Shown here piece after piece: positions 45,819 to 54,763 of a stretch of DNA of 64,000 bases. The stretch is taken from positions 124,001 to 188,000 of the forward strand of contig NZ_MRTH01000008.1 of assembly GCF_001956045.1 (NCBI RefSeq), read 5' to 3'. A model generated the notes under the pieces. That model saw nothing but the letters and a program-made list of their open reading frames with translations. It searched no databases and was not told where the DNA came from. The translations under genes and the position numbers were made by a program. Source of the stretch: Paenibacillus sp. FSL H7-0331 (GTDB taxonomy: Bacteria > Bacillota > Bacilli > Paenibacillales > NBRC-103111). Each line of letters opens with the position of its first letter. The stretch's first letter is position 1.

Positions 45819-46697
45819 ATGGGTAAGAATGTCATTCAGCGAAGGCTTGTATATGTCGCATTTGTCGGTCCGATGCTTGTCTTGTTTTTCATGTTCATCT
45901 TCATCCCGTTTATCCGTTCAATTCTGTACTCTTTTCAGGATTGGGATGGAATCAGGAGTGAAATTCATTGGGTAGGATGGAAAAACTATATAGGCTTGTT
46001 TAAAGACTCGAACTTTGCCAGAACCATCACCTTCACCTTGAAATATGTGGCTGCTACGGTAATTGCGTATAATGTACTCGGGTTATTGTTGGCAGTCACC
46101 TTAAATACCGGATTGAAAATGAGAAATTTTTTGCGAACGGCATTCTTTTTACCGACGGTCATGGGGCTCGTTGTGGTGGGCTTCCTATGGAATTTTATTA
46201 TTAAACATATGTTCCCGCAGCTGGGTCAATTCATGGGGATCGACTTACTGAAGGATAACTGGCTCTCCTTGCCGAGTCATTCCTTCTGGGCCATCATCAT
46301 TGTTACGGTATGGCATGGTCTGGGCTATTATATGATTATTTATTTGGCAGGGCTTCAAGGTGTGTCCAGCGACTTGAAGGAAGCCGCAGAAATAGATGGA
46401 GCCGGCAAGCTTACGCTTTTTTGGAGCATCATTCTTCCATTGATCCGGCCCTCGATTACGATCTGTGTGTTTCTTTCTATTGTTCACGGATTCAAATCGT
46501 TCGATCTCAACTATTCACTTACGATGGGCGGACCTTACGGAACGACAGAGTCCATCTCCTATCAGATTTATCAAGATGCCTTTAGCAGCGATTTGTTCTC
46601 CTACGCTTCTGCTAAAGCGGTCATATTTTTTCTCATACTGGCTTTGTTTTCAGTTACCCAGGTAGCGCTTATGAAAAGAAAAGAGGTGGAAGCGTGA
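45819..46697 (+). CDS. ABC sugar importer permease (MalF-like)
   Basis: A protein of 292 residues with six helices. EAA loop: KEAAEIDGAGKLTLFWSIILP. TMGGPYGTTESISYQIYQ is typical of the MalF-side partner. The start is ATG 45819 with AAGGAG 6 bases upstream; an upstream GTG at 45741 overlaps the stem-loop and is rejected. It overlaps the next gene by four bases. Confidence 0.9.
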   Translation: MGKNVIQRRLVYVAFVGPMLVLFFMFIFIPFIRSILYSFQDWDGIRSEIHWVGWKNYIGLFKDSNFARTITFTLKYVAATVIAYNVLGLLLAVTLNTGLKMRNFLRTAFFLPTVMGLVVVGFLWNFIIKHMFPQLGQFMGIDLLKDNWLSLPSHSFWAIIIVTVWHGLGYYMIIYLAGLQGVSSDLKEAAEIDGAGKLTLFWSIILPLIRPSITICVFLSIVHGFKSFDLNYSLTMGGPYGTTESISYQIYQDAFSSDLFSYASAKAVIFFLILALFSVTQVALMKRKEVEA

Positions 46698-47527
46698 GGA
46701 AAACACGATATGGAGTCGGGTTATTGATACTTGAACTGCTGCTGATCCTGTCTGCGGTTCTCATGCTGTATCCTTTTTATTTAACATTTCTCAACAGTTT
46801 TAAAACGTATCTCGAAGTTTCGCAATCTTTAATTGCACTTCCCGGCTCGTGGACTCTGGACAACTTCTCCAAGGTATGGGTTTCGATGAACTATCCCCGT
46901 GCCTTGCTTAATTCCATCATTGTCACCGTTTGTTCGGTAGGGGGCGTATTGCTGGTAAGCTCTGCCGCCGCCTATCGACTCGTCAGAAGCCCGGGCAAAG
47001 TCAGCCAGCTTATATTTTTCCTCGTATTATCCTCAATGGTCATTCCGTTTCAAATTGTTATGATACCCGCACTAAAGGTAGCCAAGGATTTATACTTAAT
47101 CAATTCGGTTTATGGTCTGGTTATCATGTACTGGGGTTTTTTGGTTCCTATGGCTTTGTTCCTGTACCATGGTTTTGTCAAAACGATTCCCATTGAATTG
47201 GAGGAGGCCGCGTTTATAGATGGCTGTGGTCCATTTAAAATGTTCTATAAGGTCGTTATGCCTTTATTGATGCCTATTACGACAACAATCGCCATCATCA
47301 ATGTACTTGGGGTGTTTAATGACTTCATGCTGCCCTTGGTCATGATCAGTTCCGATAAGTTCCGGACGCTTCCTTTAGCTGTCAGTATATTTTTCGGTGA
47401 TTATGGCAACGAGTGGAATTCCATTATGGCTGCGCTCACCATTTCGATGTTTCCGATAATCGTATTTTTCTTGTTCATGCAGCGATTTATCATTCAAGGT
47501 TTGGTTGCCGGGGCAGTTAAAGGTTAG
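46694..47527 (+). CDS. ABC sugar importer permease (MalG-like)
   Basis: A protein of 277 residues with six helices, EAA loop EEAAFIDGCGPFKMFYKVVMP and C terminus FIIQGLVAGAVKG. GTG start overlapping the previous stop (GTGA), with GAGGTGG just upstream. It ends the second importer operon; a second two-component pair follows after 67 bases without an evident terminator. Confidence 0.92.
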   Translation: MRKTRYGVGLLILELLLILSAVLMLYPFYLTFLNSFKTYLEVSQSLIALPGSWTLDNFSKVWVSMNYPRALLNSIIVTVCSVGGVLLVSSAAAYRLVRSPGKVSQLIFFLVLSSMVIPFQIVMIPALKVAKDLYLINSVYGLVIMYWGFLVPMALFLYHGFVKTIPIELEEAAFIDGCGPFKMFYKVVMPLLMPITTTIAIINVLGVFNDFMLPLVMISSDKFRTLPLAVSIFFGDYGNEWNSIMAALTISMFPIIVFFLFMQRFIIQGLVAGAVKG

Positions 47528-47594
47528 CCTTATGTGAGATATATATCAGCGTTGTGTGGTATGATAAAGCTATACTGATGATGCGGGTGACAAC

Positions 47595-49106
47595 TTGACG
47601 ATTTTACTTATGGTCCTCATGGTAGCGGCTATTGCGCTGTTCATAACCAAAGCTCGAAACCCTTCTGCGTACTGGATGGGTTTTGTTCTGTTTGGGTGGT
47701 TCCTGAGTATAGCCGGTCTTATTTTGTTTATAGCCAAATACGGCGGCTTCTATTATAAGGTAAACATTGTCTTATTTTTCAATGATGACATTCGTAATCT
47801 GCTGCTGAATTCGCCAATCAAAATTGAAGGCATCAGCCGCATGATTACGGTGGGAAGATCGATGTTTATTTTCAGTCTCATCGGGTTATCCCTGTCGCTG
47901 TTATCTTCTAGAACGATTTGGAAGCAGTGGCATATCTACACGCTAAGCTTGCTTTTGGCGCTTGCCAACATTATTTTTTATGATCCGGTTATATACAAAG
48001 AGGCACTTACGGTCATGGAACGCCATTATACGTATATGGTTGGTTGGCTGACACGGGGTTGGATCGTCATCTCTGCTCTTATGGCGGTTTCCATCATGAT
48101 CTGGAGCTACCGGAAAATAACAATACCCTGGGTGAAGCAGCAGAGCAGATTCATTATATTGGGCGTATGCTCGCTGGTGCTCTTTTATTTTTTCCTCGGT
48201 TTTATGGGACCTCTGCAAGTATTTGATGTACGGACGTTCTACGTCCTGTATTCGGATTTCTCGAATTTCAATCCACCGCTGACTCTCATCCAGTGGTACT
48301 TGAGCATCGTGTTTACGGGGGTGCTGTCACTCATTAGTATTGTGTCGATATGGAAATATGCGGAGATCGAAAACAAGATGGGTAAAAACGACCTGCATCT
48401 GCAAAGAAAGCTGAAAACGGCTAATATGGGTGCCCAGGTATTCACACACGCGATTAAAAATCAGCTGATTATGATACAATTGCTCATCACACAGGCAACA
48501 GATCAGCTCAACAAGCAAGAAACACCTGGCTCTGCCGAGGTGAAGATCCCTTTGGAAAAAGCGGCACATATCGCTGATCACACGCTCGGACGGCTGGACC
48601 AGTTATATAAATCTTCGAAAAGCAATCATCTTCAATTAAAGCCGTACGCTGTCCACAAGCTTATCGATCACACGCTCGACCGCACGACGGTGCCGGAGTC
48701 TATCGCGGTTGAGGTTGAAGTGCCAAGCGAAGAAACTTTTATATTAATCGATGTGTATCACATGTCCGAAGCGATCCACAATTTGCTGGTAAATGCCATC
48801 GAAGCGATTGGAGACGATCCTGAAGGTCGAATCCGTCTGATCAGCTATGTGGAGGAAAACTGGGTCATAATTAAAGTAACCGACAACGGCCCCGGCATTG
48901 CAAAAGAGCTGCAGGAAGGCGTCTTTGACCCCTTTTATACGAGCAAGAACACGACTAGAAACTGGGGGGTGGGGTTATCATATGTTAAACATGTCGTGCT
49001 GGGCCACTACGGCCATATTCATCTGGACAGCAAGGGAAATACCGGATGCACCTTCCAGGTCATCATTCCGCTATACTTATTAAAACCGTCAGCAAAGGAG
49101 GGATGA
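47595..49106 (+). CDS. Histidine kinase with multi-helix membrane sensor
   Basis: A protein of 503 residues. About six N-terminal transmembrane helices (1-255) form an unassigned sensor. The H-box is VFTHAIKNQLIMIQ (His near residue 285), unlike the YesM type, and the HATPase has VNAIEAIGDDPEG, DNGPGIAKEL and NWGVGLSYVKHVVLGHYGG-like G2 region. The start is TTG 47595 with only a weak GGGTG upstream, so the first residues are uncertain. It may be cotranscribed with the importer and with the regulator that follows. Confidence 0.85.
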   Translation: MTILLMVLMVAAIALFITKARNPSAYWMGFVLFGWFLSIAGLILFIAKYGGFYYKVNIVLFFNDDIRNLLLNSPIKIEGISRMITVGRSMFIFSLIGLSLSLLSSRTIWKQWHIYTLSLLLALANIIFYDPVIYKEALTVMERHYTYMVGWLTRGWIVISALMAVSIMIWSYRKITIPWVKQQSRFIILGVCSLVLFYFFLGFMGPLQVFDVRTFYVLYSDFSNFNPPLTLIQWYLSIVFTGVLSLISIVSIWKYAEIENKMGKNDLHLQRKLKTANMGAQVFTHAIKNQLIMIQLLITQATDQLNKQETPGSAEVKIPLEKAAHIADHTLGRLDQLYKSSKSNHLQLKPYAVHKLIDHTLDRTTVPESIAVEVEVPSEETFILIDVYHMSEAIHNLLVNAIEAIGDDPEGRIRLISYVEENWVIIKVTDNGPGIAKELQEGVFDPFYTSKNTTRNWGVGLSYVKHVVLGHYGHIHLDSKGNTGCTFQVIIPLYLLKPSAKEG

Positions 49107-49113
49107 GGGCTCT

Positions 49114-49809
49114 ATGACACTACCAATTCGTATTCTTGTAGCCGAGGACCTGGACGTATTGAGAGAACATTTTTGCTTACTGATCGAGCAGACAGAGGGT
49201 ATGATCCTCGTTGGACAAGCTTCCAGTGGCAAAGAGGTGCTAAGTCTCGTTCCGGAGCTTAGACCGGATATTATTTTGATGGATATTGAGATGGATATGA
49301 AGCATGACGGTATTATTACCGCCCAAAAGGTACTCGCTCAATTTCCTGAGACGAAGATTATTTTCCTGACCGTCCATGAGGATGACGAAACCGTATTTAG
49401 CGCCTTTGAAACAGGAGCCGTTGATTATGTATTGAAAACAAGCTCGGTTGGCGAAATCATCAATAGCGTCCGAACGGCCTATCAGGGCAAGGTCCAAATC
49501 CGGCCTGAGGTCGCCTATAAGATCAAAAATGAATTTACCCGCATTCGGCGCAACGAAGAAACCTTTCGCAAGTCCATTCAGATTTTGTACCAATTAACTC
49601 CCTCCGAGCTAGCCATTCTTGATCTGCTGTTAAAGGATATGAAAATCACGGAGATTGCCAAGGAACGGCAGGTGGAGCTGTCCACCATCAAATCACAAAT
49701 TAATCTCATTTTGAAAAAATTCAATAAAAAGCGAACAAAAGAAGTAACCGCCATGCTGCGTGATTCGGACATTATACCCTACATACATAAAATAAGAGAG
49801 GGGCTATAG
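49114..49809 (+). CDS. NarL/LuxR-type response regulator
   Basis: A protein of 231 residues. Receiver domain with Asp57 in IILMDIEMDMKHDG and VDYVLKTSSVGE. The C-terminal LuxR-like HTH reads LTPSELAILDLLLKDMKITEIAKE and LSTIKSQINLILKKF. It carries the unusual spacer MKHDGIITAQ in the receiver. AAGGAGGG is upstream of the ATG. It pairs with the preceding kinase; its targets are unknown. Confidence 0.9.
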   Translation: MTLPIRILVAEDLDVLREHFCLLIEQTEGMILVGQASSGKEVLSLVPELRPDIILMDIEMDMKHDGIITAQKVLAQFPETKIIFLTVHEDDETVFSAFETGAVDYVLKTSSVGEIINSVRTAYQGKVQIRPEVAYKIKNEFTRIRRNEETFRKSIQILYQLTPSELAILDLLLKDMKITEIAKERQVELSTIKSQINLILKKFNKKRTKEVTAMLRDSDIIPYIHKIREGL

Positions 49810-49825
49810 AGCCCTTCTCTTATTT
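49791..49825. terminator. Intrinsic terminator overlapping the end of the regulator gene
   Basis: ATAAGAGAGGGGCT pairs with AGCCCTTCTCTTAT around ATAG. It includes the stop codon of the regulator and also faces the convergent minus-strand operon. Confidence 0.8.
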
Positions 49826-49883
49826 GTAATCATCACAATGTATAAGTTTCTGTAAAGCTAAGCGTGGTATCGCTTGAACCTGC

Positions 49884-50948
49884 TTACGGGTTAACCGCTT
49901 TGATAGCCGGATCCGTCGTCATGAATTTTTCTGATGGCACGATGCTGTCCATTTTGCCGTTAGCCACAAACAGCTTTTGCAAATTGTCGAACCATTGCTT
50001 GGCTGTGCCGTCCTTGAATACGGTCGCAAGCTTCTTGCTATCGATCCAATCAATACTTTCCAGCTCTTGCTTTAGGCTATCCTCAGGCACCTGTGTATAG
50101 GCAGCTGTTAATTTAACGGCTTCGTCACTATGGCTTATTTTGTACTCGGTTGTTTTCGCCATCGCTTTCATGAATTTGTCAACCAATTCCGGTTTTTCCT
50201 TTAAGAATTTCGGATTCACGACCCAGCTGGACGGGAACGAGTATTCAGGGAAGAAGCTGCTGTTATCCCCGAGCTTAACCATGTTTTCTTTGCCAATTTG
50301 TTTCTCGATCTCTGATGTGTACGGGGACCAGATGGCGACTGCATCGACCTTGCCTGCAACGTAAGCGGTAACAGCACCGGCAACATCCATGTTGACGATA
50401 TTCACATCACTCAGCTTAAGCCCGGCTTTTTCTATGCCCAGATTCAATACCATTTCACCCGAGGTTCCTTTGGGTACCCCAACGGTTTTACCTTTTAAAT
50501 CTTTAAATTCTTTAATACCGGATTTTTTCGTGGCGAACACCATATCACTCTTGCCGAGACTGACGATCCCTATAATGTTGCCTTGACCTTGAGCTGATAG
50601 GAAGGTCGCTCCAGGCCCAATATAAGCAATATCGATTTCACCCGCTGCCATGGCTTGAAATTCCGGAGGGCCGCTTAGGAACTTCACTGCGTTCATCTTA
50701 ATGCCTGCTTCTTTGAAGAAGCCTTTTTCCTCGCCAATCGCAATCGGTGCTGCTCCGCCCATGTTAGGCATATAAGCGAAATTAATGGTTTGTACTTTTT
50801 CCTCGGTTTTGGCTGTGGGGGTTGGCGTTTGTGGTGCATTGGCATTCGTGGACCCGCTGCCTGAACCACAGGCACTGATAAGAAGTGTAAGACTAAGTGC
50901 AAGTGCTGCCAGTGGAAGCTTAATTACGGATTGTGATTTGTAAACCAT
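49884..50948 (-). CDS. ABC importer binding lipoprotein (SsuA/TauA-like)
   Basis: A family 3-like (NMT1/SsuA) binding protein of 354 residues. Signal peptide with lipobox LLISAC, then INFAYMPNMGGAAPIAIGEEKGFFKEAGI, the standard opening of sulfonate/nitrate/taurine-type binding proteins, and AYIGPGATFLSAQGQ and GTSGEMVLNLGIEKAG. It is the last gene of the minus-strand operon headed by a sulfatase, which points to sulfate esters or sulfonates as cargo. AGGGAGGG precedes the ATG. Confidence 0.87.
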   Translation of the reverse strand: MVYKSQSVIKLPLAALALSLTLLISACGSGSGSTNANAPQTPTPTAKTEEKVQTINFAYMPNMGGAAPIAIGEEKGFFKEAGIKMNAVKFLSGPPEFQAMAAGEIDIAYIGPGATFLSAQGQGNIIGIVSLGKSDMVFATKKSGIKEFKDLKGKTVGVPKGTSGEMVLNLGIEKAGLKLSDVNIVNMDVAGAVTAYVAGKVDAVAIWSPYTSEIEKQIGKENMVKLGDNSSFFPEYSFPSSWVVNPKFLKEKPELVDKFMKAMAKTTEYKISHSDEAVKLTAAYTQVPEDSLKQELESIDWIDSKKLATVFKDGTAKQWFDNLQKLFVANGKMDSIVPSEKFMTTDPAIKAVNP

Positions 50949-50982
50949 GTTAAAAACCCTCCCTTTATTATGATTAGTATAA

Positions 50983-50997
50983 CGGTAATATATACCG
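50983..50997 (-). other. Small stem-loop before the binding-protein gene
   Basis: CGGTA pairs with TACCG around a 5-base A/T loop in the 50-base gap between the ATPase and binding-protein genes. It has no T-tract. It is weak on its own but similar in position to other intercistronic stem-loops in the window. Confidence 0.4.
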
Positions 50998-50998
50998 A

Positions 50999-51829
50999 TT
51001 ACTTCGACACCTCGAGATATTCACGGTACACTTTGGACCATATCTCATTTTTGATACTGATATATCGTTCATCCAGCTTGGTTGACTGATCTCGAGGGTA
51101 AGGGATGTCTACATCTATAATTTCTTTGATACGGCCGGGACGTGCACTCATAATAATGACACGCTGGGCCAGGATGACGGCTTCCTCAACATCATGAGTA
51201 ATAAAGAAGCACGTTTTCTTTTGCTTTTGCCAGGTCTTGAGCAGCTCCTCCTGCAGCTGGGCTCGCGTCTGGGCGTCTAACGCTCCGAACGGTTCATCCA
51301 TAAGAAGTACTTCCGGCTCCACCGCATACGCTCTTGCAATCGCGACCCGCTGCTTCATCCCGCCTGACAATTCCTTCGGATACGCATGGGCAAAGTCCTT
51401 GAGTCCCACCAGCTCCAAATAAGACTCTGCCTTTTCCTTGCGTTCCTTCTGGTTTAATCCGCGCAGCTTCAGTCCGAATTCAACATTCTTCAATACGGTT
51501 TTCCACGGGAATAAGGCGTACTGCTGAAAGACAACACCGCGTTCCCTACCGGGGCCGTTCACCTCCTTGCCATCGACTCGCACAGAACCGGAGGTTGCGG
51601 CTTCAAGCCCGCCAATAATATTGAGCAGGGTTGTTTTCCCGCAGCCGCTTGGGCCAACTACACATACAAATTCATTGTTTTTGATCGTTAAATCCGTGTT
51701 TTGCAGGGCAATGGTATCGCCGCCACGTCCCTTGTATATTTTCGAAAGGCTGCTGATCTCAATTTTGTTAGCTTCTGTCGCTTGATTATTGATGCTGTTC
51801 GCTTCTAGCTTTGACGAAGTTCCTGCCAT
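50999..51829 (-). CDS. ABC importer ATPase (SsuB/TauB-like)
   Basis: A protein of 276 residues. Walker A GPSGCGKTT, Q-loop VVFQQYALFPWKTV, signature LSGGMKQRVAIARA, Walker B VLLMDEPFGALD and the switch His in FFITHDVEEAV. This is the SsuB/TauB/NrtD type. An N-terminal extension of about 25 residues (Asn/Gln-rich) overlaps the permease gene by 25 bases. It is the only importer in the window with its own ATPase. Confidence 0.93.
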   Translation of the reverse strand: MAGTSSKLEANSINNQATEANKIEISSLSKIYKGRGGDTIALQNTDLTIKNNEFVCVVGPSGCGKTTLLNIIGGLEAATSGSVRVDGKEVNGPGRERGVVFQQYALFPWKTVLKNVEFGLKLRGLNQKERKEKAESYLELVGLKDFAHAYPKELSGGMKQRVAIARAYAVEPEVLLMDEPFGALDAQTRAQLQEELLKTWQKQKKTCFFITHDVEEAVILAQRVIIMSARPGRIKEIIDVDIPYPRDQSTKLDERYISIKNEIWSKVYREYLEVSK

Positions 51830-52566
51830 CCTGTCAGCCTCCTCTCCAGAAACAGTACGAATTTATCCATAGCCAAGCCTATAATCCCAATAACAATGAT
51901 ACCGAGTATGACGACATCCATGCGGAAGTATAAGCTTGCTTCCATGATCATGTTGCCAAGTCCTTTATTGGCGCCCGTTAGTTCAGCAGCAACAAGTGTT
52001 GTCCACGCAGCAGCCAGACCAAGTCGCACTCCTACCAGAATATAAGGGAAGGAGGCAGGTACAATGACCTCGAAGAAAATGTCCCGGTCTCTGGCGCCAA
52101 GCACCCGGGCCGCACGGATTAAGGTTGGATCGACGTTGCGTATTCCTTGAAAGATCGTGATCACCATGACCAGAAAGGTAGCAACAAAAATAACGCTGAT
52201 TTTCGCCGATTCGCCCACACCCTGTGAAACAATAACAAGAGGGATCAAAGCGATAGGAGGGATCGTCCGAAAAAATTGAATCCATGGGTCCACGATGGAA
52301 CGGATCAGTGAGTACCATGCCATCAAAAATGCAACGGGTATAGCTACGATCAGCCCGAGTGAGAAGCCACCAAGTACCCGGAGCAGGCTCGCCCATACGT
52401 TGGTCCACATCCGGCCGCTCCCAATCTCCGTGGAGAACGATTTCAGAACCTTGACCGGACTCGCTATAATAGCTCCTATAGCCGGAATCGACGATAGGAG
52501 GTACCAGAGAAGTATACCTACGATCAAGGAGATGATCGTCAGCATCCAGTTGGGGATTTTTTTCAT
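51805..52566 (-). CDS. ABC importer permease (SsuC/TauC-like)
   Basis: A protein of 253 residues with about six helices. The EAA loop IRAARVLGARDRDIFFEVIVPASFPYI is characteristic of SsuC/TauC-type permeases. AGAGGTT is 7 bases before the ATG. It is located 58 bases after the sulfatase gene and overlaps the ATPase gene, so all four genes probably form one transcript. Confidence 0.92.
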   Translation of the reverse strand: MKKIPNWMLTIISLIVGILLWYLLSSIPAIGAIIASPVKVLKSFSTEIGSGRMWTNVWASLLRVLGGFSLGLIVAIPVAFLMAWYSLIRSIVDPWIQFFRTIPPIALIPLVIVSQGVGESAKISVIFVATFLVMVITIFQGIRNVDPTLIRAARVLGARDRDIFFEVIVPASFPYILVGVRLGLAAAWTTLVAAELTGANKGLGNMIMEASLYFRMDVVILGIIVIGIIGLAMDKFVLFLERRLTGWQELRQS

Positions 52567-52624
52567 AGTGTTAACCTCTTTTCATAGAGCTCAATTTAAT
52601 TAATGGGGACGGTTGCAGGTAGGT

Positions 52625-54085
52625 CTACCCATCATAGGCAGGCTGCAGCGCCTCACTGGAGTAGATGCTTCGCAATTCCGATGCTGCTTCATTCCAGCCG
52701 CTCTTTTCTAATTTACGAACCCAATCCTCAACCTTCAAATATTTCCAAGGTCCGGTTTCAATGACTTTCTGCATCGGGTCTACCTTATAGCCTGGTTTGC
52801 GTGCTTGCTCGTGCTGCCATTGGGACAAGCGATGGTCCATTTCTTTCACAATGTCAGGAAATTCATGGGCCACATTGCGGGTTTGATTAGGATCGTTAAC
52901 CATATCGTACAAAGTCACATCGTCAAAATGCAGCAGTAATCCCGGATGATACGTACGGATGAAATACCATTTCTCGTCACGCACAGCGCGTTGGCATACA
53001 TACAAAGCATGATCCATCACCAGATAATCGCGTCCTTGCCAATGCTTGCCTGTCAGTGCTGGAAGAAAGGAGCGACCGTCCCACCCTGATGGAACTTCGA
53101 GTCCAACCAAATCGGTAAGGGTAGCGATTACATCGACGTTATAGACGAATCCGTCAACAGCTTGCCCCGGCTGGGTTACACCCGGAATTGTAACAATTAG
53201 CGGAATATGATGGACAGCTTCCGTCGCACTTGCGTGTTCGATGTAAATGCCCTGCTCCCCAAGGGATTCGGCATGATCGGCACTAATAATGAAGCACACT
53301 TCATCTTCGATGCCAAGCTCGCGCAGCGTGTCTAACAACTCACCAACATATTTATCCATGTAGCTGATACCGCCATCGTAGCCGTCTATCACGTGCTTGA
53401 AATCGTCGCGATTGGCGATTTGTCCTGGCATCGTTGCCGGATACTTGTCACCCCAGTGAAGGAAAGGAGCGGAACGCGGAAAGCTGTCCTTTTGTTGGGA
53501 AGCAATGGTTGCTTCATCAGGGAAAGCCTTCAGAGGCGCGTCCTTCCACTGCTCCATATATTCGATGGGATACGTGTAGAATGTATGTGGGTCCCAATAT
53601 TGAATGTGTAAAAAGAAGTTATCTTCTTTACCATGCTGCTTCAGCCATGGAATTACGGAAGCGTTTACTTCATCGGCATTTTCGTTGCCTTCTTTTAAAG
53701 AATGCGTATGAACTTCGTTCCAGCCGGCAAAATACCACCAAGCGTGATGGCGATCTCCGAAGGTAGAGAATGTAACCGTTTTATATCCAGCTTTGCGGAT
53801 ATGTCTCGTAAAGAAAGGAATGTCTTCACTGTGCCCGTCGCCTTCTGGGTAATGAAACTCTCCGCCCGGTCCCCAATGCGTCAACGCTCCGTGGTGAATA
53901 CCGAATCGGCCTGACATGAAGCTGGCTCTCGATGGTACACATGGAGAAGACGCGGTGTAGCAATTGTTGAATCTCATACCTGCTGCGGCAATTTTATCAA
54001 TGTTAGGTGTGGTATTGCGGTTGTAGCCATAACAGCCCATATGATCGGGACGAAGAGAGTCGATGTCCAAATAAATAATTCTCAT
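52625..54085 (-). CDS. Sulfatase (alkaline phosphatase superfamily)
   Basis: A protein of 486 residues without a signal peptide, so cytoplasmic. Metal-site opening YLDIDSLRPDHMGCYGY, and the Cys-type sulfatase signature C49-V-P-S-R53, where Cys49 must be converted to formylglycine by a maturase encoded elsewhere. ADHAESLGEQG gives the other metal ligands. It removes sulfate from an imported ester; the exact ester is unknown. It heads an operon with an SsuABC-type importer, as arylsulfatase genes do beside atsRBC in Pseudomonas. AGGAGG sits 9 bases before the ATG. Confidence 0.9.
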   Translation of the reverse strand: MRIIYLDIDSLRPDHMGCYGYNRNTTPNIDKIAAAGMRFNNCYTASSPCVPSRASFMSGRFGIHHGALTHWGPGGEFHYPEGDGHSEDIPFFTRHIRKAGYKTVTFSTFGDRHHAWWYFAGWNEVHTHSLKEGNENADEVNASVIPWLKQHGKEDNFFLHIQYWDPHTFYTYPIEYMEQWKDAPLKAFPDEATIASQQKDSFPRSAPFLHWGDKYPATMPGQIANRDDFKHVIDGYDGGISYMDKYVGELLDTLRELGIEDEVCFIISADHAESLGEQGIYIEHASATEAVHHIPLIVTIPGVTQPGQAVDGFVYNVDVIATLTDLVGLEVPSGWDGRSFLPALTGKHWQGRDYLVMDHALYVCQRAVRDEKWYFIRTYHPGLLLHFDDVTLYDMVNDPNQTRNVAHEFPDIVKEMDHRLSQWQHEQARKPGYKVDPMQKVIETGPWKYLKVEDWVRKLEKSGWNEAASELRSIYSSEALQPAYDG

Positions 54086-54143
54086 GTGTATTAACCTCCT
54101 GTGCTAAGTGATATTTTCATTATATTTTTAATTTTCTGTAAAC

Positions 54144-54171
54144 ATAAGGTTGAACATTCTTCAAACCTTAT
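54144..54171 (-). promoter_or_regulatory. Inverted-repeat operator candidate upstream of the sulfatase operon
   Basis: ATAAGGTTGAA (54144-54154) faces TTCAAACCTTAT (54160-54171), 11-12-base arms with a 5-base spacer. On the minus strand a TATAAT (near 54122) lies just downstream of it, so a bound regulator would sit around or above the -35 region. Confidence 0.6.
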
Positions 54172-54202
54172 TGGCGATATCCACGACGATATTCCCATAA
54201 AA

Positions 54203-54242
54203 AAAGCAAAAAAACTGCCAGTATGGGCAGCTCCTTTGCTTT
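54203..54242 (-). terminator. Intrinsic terminator after the small gene
   Basis: On the minus strand CTGCCC...GGCAG with an outer AAAGCAAA/TTTGCTTT pairing is followed by a T-run. Confidence 0.75.
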
Positions 54243-54299
54243 AATGGAGATCATATGTGAAATTTGAGATATAGCGTTTCATTCATAGCTTCCATGATT

Positions 54300-54530
54300 T
54301 TATGATTCGTTCTGGATCGGATCGGAGACCAAGCCTTCTTCATTAAGCTCTGCCTCGGTTTTCATATTTTTCATATCCTTGCCCAGCCGCTTGATTTCTT
54401 CCATATTGGGAGCCATGGATCCGTTCATAACTTCACTGATCGGGGTATCGGACCCTTTTTGCTCATCGAACTCTTCGTGTGCCTTTACGGTCGTTTTCAA
54501 ATCTTCGTTATTATAGGTATTGTTCGACAT
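54300..54530 (-). CDS. Small acidic hypothetical protein
   Basis: A hydrophilic, acidic protein of 76 residues (MSNNTYNNEDLKTTVKAHEE... LVSDPIQNES), probably disordered. GGAGG lies 9 bases before the ATG and a terminator follows. I do not recognise the family. Small Asn/Glu-rich proteins of this kind are common in spore formers, but nothing here proves a spore role. Confidence 0.65.
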   Translation of the reverse strand: MSNNTYNNEDLKTTVKAHEEFDEQKGSDTPISEVMNGSMAPNMEEIKRLGKDMKNMKTEAELNEEGLVSDPIQNES

Positions 54531-54730
54531 ATCAGGTCGCCTCCAATGTTAGTATGCACTTGTGTACTATTATTAACCTGCTGGACATTAAATCAAACAG
54601 ATTGCACCATTGTTCAACCTGTTATCTGATGCTCAATATTATGCGCTTCCTTCGTCATCTTATCCGAGGCAACACGAGCGCTTAGTGACTGGCATGATAT
54701 GCGCACTTCAGGTATGATAGAAAGACTAGA

Positions 54731-54749
54731 TGGTCGACAAGTACACAAG
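54731..54749 (+). promoter_or_regulatory. GntR operator copy 1 (autoregulation)
   Basis: TGGTCGACAAGTACACAAG lies between TATGAT (54713-54718) and the ribosome binding site of the gntR gene. It differs at only two positions from the second copy at 55491-55509. Confidence 0.75.
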
Positions 54750-54763
54750 ATGGGGTGAAACGG

